A stretch of 64,000 nucleotides of DNA. Source: Nepenthes gracilis. Taxonomy: Eukaryota; Streptophyta; Magnoliopsida; Caryophyllales; Nepenthaceae. Shown in pieces: positions 57,356 to 64,000 of this stretch. The position numbers and the translations under genes were made by a program. Position 1 is the stretch's first letter, and each line of letters opens with the position of its first letter. The notes under the pieces were generated by a model, which made no database searches, was not told the DNA's origin, and saw only the letters and a list, made by a program, of their open reading frames with translations. The stretch lies in assembly GCA_033239525.1 (NCBI GenBank), contig BSYO01000026.1:8418371-8482370 (forward strand), read 5' to 3'.

Positions 57356-57479
57356 ATTTTCCAAATACATGTTTTTAAATTTCTGTAAATCTTTTAAAAT
57401 GTCAATATCAAAGGCATGAGGTAGGAGTAGTGGTAGAATAGGAGGAGAACATGGGAGTGATGTGGGGTGGCGGTTTTGT

Positions 57480-60400
57480 GATCTTGTACTGCAGAATAAG
57501 AATAAATCAAAATGTAAATTTTGTGATAAAATAATTAATGGATGGATTATTAGGCTGAAAGAATATTTAGGCCATATTAGAAGGAATATTGCTCCATGTA
57601 GATGTGTGTAGGGAGATGTTAGAGAGCTCATCAAAAAACATTTAAATGAATAAAAGAAGCAAACAGTAGAAAAAATAAAATTCATTGGGACTTGCATGAA
57701 GATATCATCAGTAGCAAGGTCGACCACCCTAATGCAATGGATGGCTTTGACTTAGATGGGCTACACAGCAACGTTGTGGATTTAGGAGATGAGGACAATG
57801 TATAGTTTAAGATGGTTAGATGAAATCACTAGGAGCCAAAATACATGGGAGCAAAGACAAAAATTCATAGCTCAGTCATCTCGTTTTGAAAAGGGTGGCA
57901 GCAGTGGTGAAACGAGGGCCGCTAGTGGTTGGGGCTCGAGGATGCAACAATTATCTACTATCTAAAAACATGATACATATGCACTTGGCAACAAAAGTGG
58001 ATTGACCCTGAGAGCACACATGCTCAATTGGCAAATATTGAACCAACTTTGTAGAGGTTAAGTCCTCTAAGTAACCTAAGATAAGAAAGTCATTAATGAA
58101 GGGCTTGCCAAAGAGGCTAGGATAAGCTACTGGTCAGTTTTTCTGGTGGAGTAACATTCTGCCAAATACTGCTGAAAATAACCCATTTTCTCAGCCCATG
58201 TTAAACACAGTAGCTGAGTGTGGCATAACAATTAAAGGCTTTACTCGTTATGAGCTCGTGATTATTCATTTGGAGGACGAATACCAGCTAAAGTAGTGGA
58301 TTGATAACTTTGGACCCATTTAGAATGAGTGGGGTGTCACTATTTTGTGAGAAAGATGAACAAATGTTACATAGAAGCACCTAATTAATTTTATAGTGTA
58401 TTTTTCCTATGGAATAATTTTTCATAATTCTATTGATGTCACTAATATTAACAACAGAAATAAAGAATAATACTTCAAATTGATGGATAAAATTGTAGAT
58501 GAGATTAGGAAAGATAAAGTTATCCGGATTGTCACAAACAACGAGAGGGTAATGTGGCCAACTAGGTAACTCCTTATGCAGAAAAGGAGACATCTTTATT
58601 AGACTAGTTGTGTAGCATATTGTTTGAAACTTGTTTTGAAAGTCTTACCAAAAAAGCAGTGTGGATGAGGTGCTGACAGGCGAAGAAAGCAACAAGCCAT
58701 ATCTACAGGTCGATATGGTTGATTGACTATATGTAGTTGTTTGATAATGGCCAAGAGTTGCTACGCCCTACCATCACATGTTTCGCCACTAACTTCCTTA
58801 CTGTAGAATCTATTTATCTCTATAGAGAGAACCTAAGGAATATATTCAAACCAAATGATTACAAGTCCTCCATATTTGAGAAAAAATAAGTAAAATCAAA
58901 CCTGCCACACAAGGTTAAAAAGATCATTTTGGTAAAGGAAATCTGTAAAAGGTCCAATGAAGTGATTAGAATACAAAAACCTCTGATTAAAGTGCTTAGA
59001 TTGGTTAACAATGATGAAGAACGACAATGAGGTTTATTTATGAAGCCATGGATTGAGAAAATATAGCCATCAATGAAAGTTGTCATTCTTATATAAATGT
59101 CTAGAAAATTGACCAGATGTGGAACTTCTAGTATCATCATGATTGATATGTAGCGGGTATGTAATAAAATTTCAATTGAAAATATTACTGTTCAGTTATA
59201 TTTTTATTTACATACTTAATATCATTACTAGTCCTTTCATTTTCTTACTTAGTTATTAATATGTATATTTAATTTAATTTATAATATTATTATTGTTAGA
59301 TTATCATTTAAATAGGCAATATCAATATGTAGAAGGCTTTCTAACTATTTAGATGATATGAATGAGGTAAAAAAAAGGTTATCCAAATGTTAGAGCCTGA
59401 CCTAAATAGTCACATCAAAGTAATAAATCAGGTATGGGTCTATAATAATATGTAACTACTATGCAATGTATCCATCGTACTCAAGTATTGACAATTTCCA
59501 GGGCACTTTAGTAGTTATTTCGTGATATACAAGACCCTTTTGGAATACAACTGGTACAACGTGTCCTTTTATCTACGAATCCAAATAGTAAACTAGTTGG
59601 TTGTTTTGCCAATCATTTCTAATATTTTTACAAATAAAATTTGCTAATTTTTATATTGTTAAATTTATATAATGAAACTGAATGGTAGATTCATTGTGGA
59701 TCTTTTACTCTCAAGTTATAAGGGATAATTGTCCAGATTTTAAGTCAAATCACCTTTTCTTCCAAATGAGAATGAAATTGGAGTACTTTTGGTCATATAA
59801 ATACAAAAACAATGAATAGACTAAAGTATGAGTGATTGAATAAATTAGTCTTTATTCCCTATAACAAGGCTAAAAATACGAAATGCCACAAAAAATGAAA
59901 AAAAAAAAAAAACATAAGCTGCACTAGAAGATCAATTTAATCAAATAAACTTGGATTATATATTTGATGAAAATGACCCGTTGCATTTTGGTTGGAGAAG
60001 CAAGAGAGAACACTTCTCAACAAACGAGATAATTCAAAGTGGCTCACTGCAAAATTTGAAGGAGACGAAAGAGGTGGTGGGATGGATGCTGTTGTTGTAG
60101 ACCCAGAGAAGGGCAACATTATGATAGTTCTACTTTCCCCGTATTAGCAAATTTCCATACCGATAGTGATGATGTAGGGAGTGGAAGTGGAGGTGGTGGC
60201 AATGGAGTTAATGTTCAAGTTCATGATGATAGTGTTGATGAGTTTGTATCACCTATTATTAAATCAACTAAGTATCCTCTCTTCCTATATCTTGAAAACC
60301 ATTCTTTTACTAGCCTACGAGATGATGAGATAGGCATTAAATCACTACAGGAGTCGGCACAAACTTATAGAATAAGAGGAAAAGATGCCCAAGCAATTAA

Positions 60401-60630
60401 AGGTTCATCATCTCAAGAGTTGACATATAGTTTTAGTGATTTCAGGATTTCTGAATCCCTGGTTTTAGTGATAGTTCAATTACACAAAACTATCCTCACA
60501 CCCAACCCCAAGATTCTCTACATTTGCGGATATAGGCATCCTCCTCCCTATTACTAGTATTGGTACCAGTACCCAAGACAGCTGAATTTTTATGGATGAC
60601 TGCAAGCCCCGGCTCATTTTCCATCACTAT
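57480..60630 (+). pseudogene. hAT transposase relic (BED finger, DUF659, dimerisation)
   Basis: Cut-and-paste transposase remains in order. BED-type zinc finger at about 57490-57640: NKSKCKFCDKIINGWIIRLK, YLGHIRRNIAPCRCV, DVRELIKKHL. DUF659-like core at about 58100-58680: FWWSNILPNTAENNPFFQPM, LINFIVYFSYGIIFHNSIDV, KLMDKIVDEIRKDKVIRIVT. Later: LRPTITCFATNFLTVESIYL, LIKVLRLVNNDEE. C-terminal region at about 59700-60600: NRLKYE*LNKLVF, then an acidic tail and YWYQYPRQLNF. Many stops. TIRs and the 8-bp target duplication were not found. Confidence 0.8.
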
Positions 60631-60737
60631 AGTCTAGCCAATAACAGTTAGGGAGAACCACCAACTATGAGTTTAATAGTATAATATGGTCCAATTTAGT
60701 ACATTGGAGGTTATTCTGCAATCAAAACACATTGTTT

Positions 60738-61582
60738 TCAATTTTTTATCAAACCAAGCCAAACCATCAATTAAGATAAACTGTCCAAAACATCAATATG
60801 CAGGCTGTTTGGTTTGGGCGGTTTATACAATTATAGTATTACGCCCATTTGTTTAAAAAATTATTTGTTCAATTTAATATATAATATAAAATATTCAAAG
60901 TAAACAAATACTAATATTGATATAGTAATAACAGCATCTCAAGTTTATTCCAAAATAACTTAAAAAATATATTAAAAATATATAACAAAAAAACTATAAA
61001 ATAATATTTTAAAAAAAAAATTATTTGTCTATTAAAGAATACTACAATGTCAAATTTAAATTTGGTAGACAGTATTCCGATAAGAAAAAAAGATTTATAA
61101 TAAACTATTTAATTAGAAAATTAATTTAAAAATAAAAAATATAATATTTAGAAAAAAAATATTATATAATATAATTTCTTAAAACTTTTCAATATCATGT
61201 AAAACTTCTTTAACATTATGAAAATTTTCTTAGAACACAGGCAATGTCGAGAACAAATAAAAAATTTAATAATTTATGTAACAATAAACTCTTGATGGAT
61301 TAAAAATTTAACTACTTGTATTAAAAGTCAATTCATAAATACAATAGAAATAAAAAAGACCAATATATTTTTATTTACAATAGCAAATATATCTATAATA
61401 TATGTATGTATACATGTTACGGTTTGGTTTGATTTAGTTCGATTTAAGCTCTTTAACCAAAATCAAACCAAAAATATGACTTAGATAAAAAAAGTCAAAC
61501 TAAAACCAGACCACCATATGCTAAAACCATCATTGGCAGTTTGATTTGACTTGGTTTGGATGGTTTGGAATTTTTTAGTTGA
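60738..61582. mobile_element. Small non-autonomous TIR element (AACCAAACC type), 845 bp
   Basis: Left end TCAATTTTTTATCAAACCA followed by AGCCAAACCAT...AAACTG; the reverse complement of the right end reads TCAACTAAAAAATTCCAAACC then ATCCAAACCA...AAACTG. Interior very AT-rich, non-coding. The ends resemble the AACCAAACC-type hAT-like MITEs of plants. A clean flanking duplication is not visible at these ends. Confidence 0.45.
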
Positions 61583-62479
61583 GCCCCGGTATGTATAGAT
61601 TATTTTTATGACCAATGCCAATTTTGAAAAGAGTATTATCCAAATCAATCATCTAATTATCAAATCAATGAAAAAGATGGATATACTTCTGAATCAAGAT
61701 TGACATTGTGGTGATATTGATGTAATTTGTGTAATTCCAACTTCTATTAATGATCATATTTTGCTTATTAATTACTATTAGCTACTTTGCTACTATTAAC
61801 TTCATTAAATGTTAGATAATGCCACAAATTATCTTATTTTCTACAAAGTGGTTGCAAAATGTACAGTTTGAAAATGGGTTTTCTTAATTGCTAACCAGGC
61901 TATACTATGTAAAAGATATGAGTACAAGTATAATATTTGCTTTTACTTTTTTTGTTATTGATAAATTGCATGCATATTATTTAGTAGTAAATGACAATTC
62001 ATTCTTTTTATTTGGTTTTTTTTTTAATATTTGCTAATTTATAAATTATATTAAAATATTAATTCATTGAGTACAAATTATCTAAAATACTTAAAATATG
62101 CAAAATGTGGGATTAATGTGGTTAAATTTTAGTATTATCTCAATTTTGATATGATTATGAAAAAAATTGTATCCAATACGGTTGATACCGCTAAGTAACA
62201 CCCGATAAGGCCGATACCAATACGGTCGTGACCAATATTGATATTTTTGTTCATGATTAATGTACTGCTAAAGTCTTCTCAAATTATTATGAATTTCAAG
62301 ACTTGGAATAGGAGAGGATGATTGGCAATGCTAAGCAATGTCGGGACACTATCTCCTTGATGACTAATAATCTAAGGGATCAAGCTCAAGTAGCCAACAT
62401 TGTTTCCCTTCCAATTTCTCTTATTCTGGCTACCAATCATGGTATAGTCATGTTATGACACTATAGACACTATAGATTA
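61583..62479. other. AT-rich spacer before the copia relic
   Basis: Mostly without features. CGATA-rich text at 62177-62230 (CCGATACCAATACGG type) resembles a common plant repeat motif. 62250-62460 may be decayed copia gag. Confidence 0.4.
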
Positions 62480-64000
62480 TGTAATTCCAATTTTAGGTAT
62501 TAAAAAGATTGCTCCCAACCATATTCAATGAAATCAATCCTGATATTTTTCAATGTGAGATGTGCCAGTTACCCAAACACATGAGAAACAATTACTCAAC
62601 TCACGAGCACAATTCATCTCATCCATTTACCATTATCCACAGCGGTATATGGGGACTTTCGAAAGTCATCATGTCAGGAGCTCAATGGTTCATCACAGGT
62701 GTCAATGATCACACCCAGGTAATGACAAATCAAAGGTGAGCATTATCTACAAGAACCTCAATCGGATGATCAAAGCTCAATTCTAGCAAAAAAAAAAAAA
62801 AATTGTGAAGATTGTATAATATAAAAGAATACTTCAACCATGTACTTCACAATACTTGATGAATCAAAAAATAGTACATCAAAGCTCTAAGCGTTGACAC
62901 GCCTCAACAAAACAGAGTGGTGGAAAGAAAAAACAACCACCTCCACGAAGTAGCAAGATCCATCATGTTCACTTCTAATGTTCCCAAGTATTTTGGGGGA
63001 GAAGTTCTCCCAGCCACACACCTTATTAATTGCATGCTATCAAGAGTCCTAAAATTGCAAACATCTTACAAAGTACTCTTTCAATCCTATATGGAAACCT
63101 AAATCATCACATCCCTTCAATTAGAAGTACTTGGGTTTACCACAGTTGTTCACAGTCATATACATCAACAATACTGAAGCAAACTTGACCAAAAGGCAAT
63201 CAAATGCCTCTTTCTTGGCTACTCTTCGACAAAAATGGGTTACAAGTGTTACTCTCCTATCACTCAAAAGTTCTACATAACTATGGATGTCACCATTTCC
63301 AAAAACATGATTGATATTCAAAAACTTTCATTCATAAGGAGAATTTATAGTTCAAGAAGAAATTTTGGCTTGACTTCCTAAGTCGAGTATCTTCTCTCCC
63401 TATCGAACCTCCAAAAAAGAACCCATCATTCCTCCAAAAATAGGAACTGGCACAAATAGTTCCAAACAACATGCTGTTAACAATGATCTTATTGTCTAAT
63501 AAAGGAGAAAAGGAGCCTTAGAAGAGATAAAGGATCACACACTTCTAATGAAAGCCACGAGTCCAATCCAAGACTAAGCTTGAATATTCAAGTAATACTC
63601 TCTAGACTGATACTACTACTAATGGTGACATTCATATTGCTTTAAGGAATGGGGTGAGATCTTATACTCTACATCCAATATCCAACTTCAATGGTGACAT
63701 TCATATTGCTTTAAGGAATGAGGTGAGATCTTATACTCAACATTCAATATCCAACTTTTTCCTCATAAAAGTCTATCACCAAGATATCGGGCATTTGCCA
63801 CTAATATGTCCAACGTAGAGATCTCGTGAAGCATTCATGATGCTCTAGAAAATTTAGAATGGAGAACATCAATTCCAGAAAAGATGAATGCTATGAAAAG
63901 AAATGGTACATGGGAAATCCCATATCTTCCTAGAGGAAAGCGACCGATACAATTTAAATAGATCTTTCTTGTCAAATATAATCCCAATGGGAGTATACTA
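62480..64000 (+). pseudogene. Ty1/copia pol relic: integrase and start of RT, runs off window
   Basis: Plus strand. GAG-pre-integrase and zinc finger: LPTIFNEINPDIFQCEMCQL, PKHMRNNYS. Integrase core: FTIIHSGIWG, GAQWFITGVNDHTQV, then DTPQQNRVVERKNNHL (usual TPQQNGVAERKNRHL; the catalytic Glu is kept), VARSIMFTSNVPKYF, ATHLINCMLSRVL. Then AIKCLFLGYSSTKMGYKCY and VTISKNM. The linker before RT carries a 23-residue duplication; RT begins near 63820 (ALENLEWRTSIPEKMNAMKR, GTWEIPYLPRGKRPIQFK). Poly-A run at 62789-62802. Many frame breaks. Confidence 0.85.
63621..63758 (+). repeat. 69-bp in-frame tandem duplication in copia linker
   Basis: 63621-63689 and 63690-63758, five or so differences. Each encodes NGDIHIALRNGVRSYT or the near-identical NGDIHIALRNEVRSYT, then ISNF. 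69 bp equals 23 codons, so the frame is kept. Confidence 0.93.

Noticed and set aside
1..64000. tRNA, rRNA or small RNA genes
   Set aside because: None recognised by eye; the tRNA-like matches are the primer-binding sites of the retroelements.

Overview
This is nuclear DNA of a flowering plant, probably a eudicot. It is AT-rich, it contains the four commonest plant retroelement and DNA-transposon groups (Ty3/gypsy, Ty1/copia, LINE, hAT), and the only recognisable host gene is a plant-type sorting nexin with ordinary GT-AG introns. There are no operons, rRNAs, tRNAs or CRISPR arrays. Nearly every long reading frame is a decayed transposon domain or low-complexity sequence inside an LTR.

Layout. 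1-4160: a chromovirus (Ty3/gypsy) integrase/chromodomain relic, split by a 3.4-kb solo LTR (400-3766) with a perfect 5-bp target duplication. 4160-7190: mostly non-coding, with one possible exon relic. 7195-9245: a minus-strand Ty1/copia pol relic. 9480-10136: a dispersed repeat, repeated at 24340-24995. 10142-21381: two Tat-lineage Ty3/gypsy fragments back to back. 'Tat-A' lies on the minus strand (LTR, polypurine tract, accessory ORF running on plus); 'Tat-B' lies on plus (gag-pol, polypurine tract, 3' LTR). 21382-25330: largely unrecognised, with a 191-bp tandem duplication. 25330-29830: 'Tat-C', an RT fragment and a third accessory ORF copy, interrupted by a Tekay/Del-type solo LTR (26922-29463, perfect target duplication). 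30403-30999: a MITE-like element. 31004-35104: a truncated element of the same Tekay/Del-like family (5' LTR, primer-binding site, eroded gag to start of RT). 35105-40300: 'Tat-D', a 3' part (accessory ORF, minisatellite, polypurine tract, LTR) interrupted by a 3-kb LINE that lacks ORF2 (36057-39027). 41043-52306: 'Tat-E', a structurally complete 11.3-kb Tat element with two LTRs, target duplication, primer-binding site, gag-pol, antisense accessory ORF and three tandem arrays. 53715-54913: the last four coding exons of a sorting nexin gene (minus). 56640-60630: an AT-rich triplicated repeat and a decayed hAT transposase. 60738-61582: a small TIR element. 62480-64000: a plus-strand copia pol relic running off the window.

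How the parts fit. The Tat fragments share one plan: gag-pol, then a two-exon accessory ORF on the opposite strand, then tandem repeats, then a polypurine tract ending GGCTAG or close to it, then an LTR starting TGATGG and ending CATCA. Using that plan I could assign fragments to elements and see which pieces are missing. The points most worth a second look are the antisense accessory ORF with a small intron at the same place in three copies, and a catalytic Glu-to-Lys change in the integrase of both copies where that residue can be read. I did not see any clearly new functional system beyond these.
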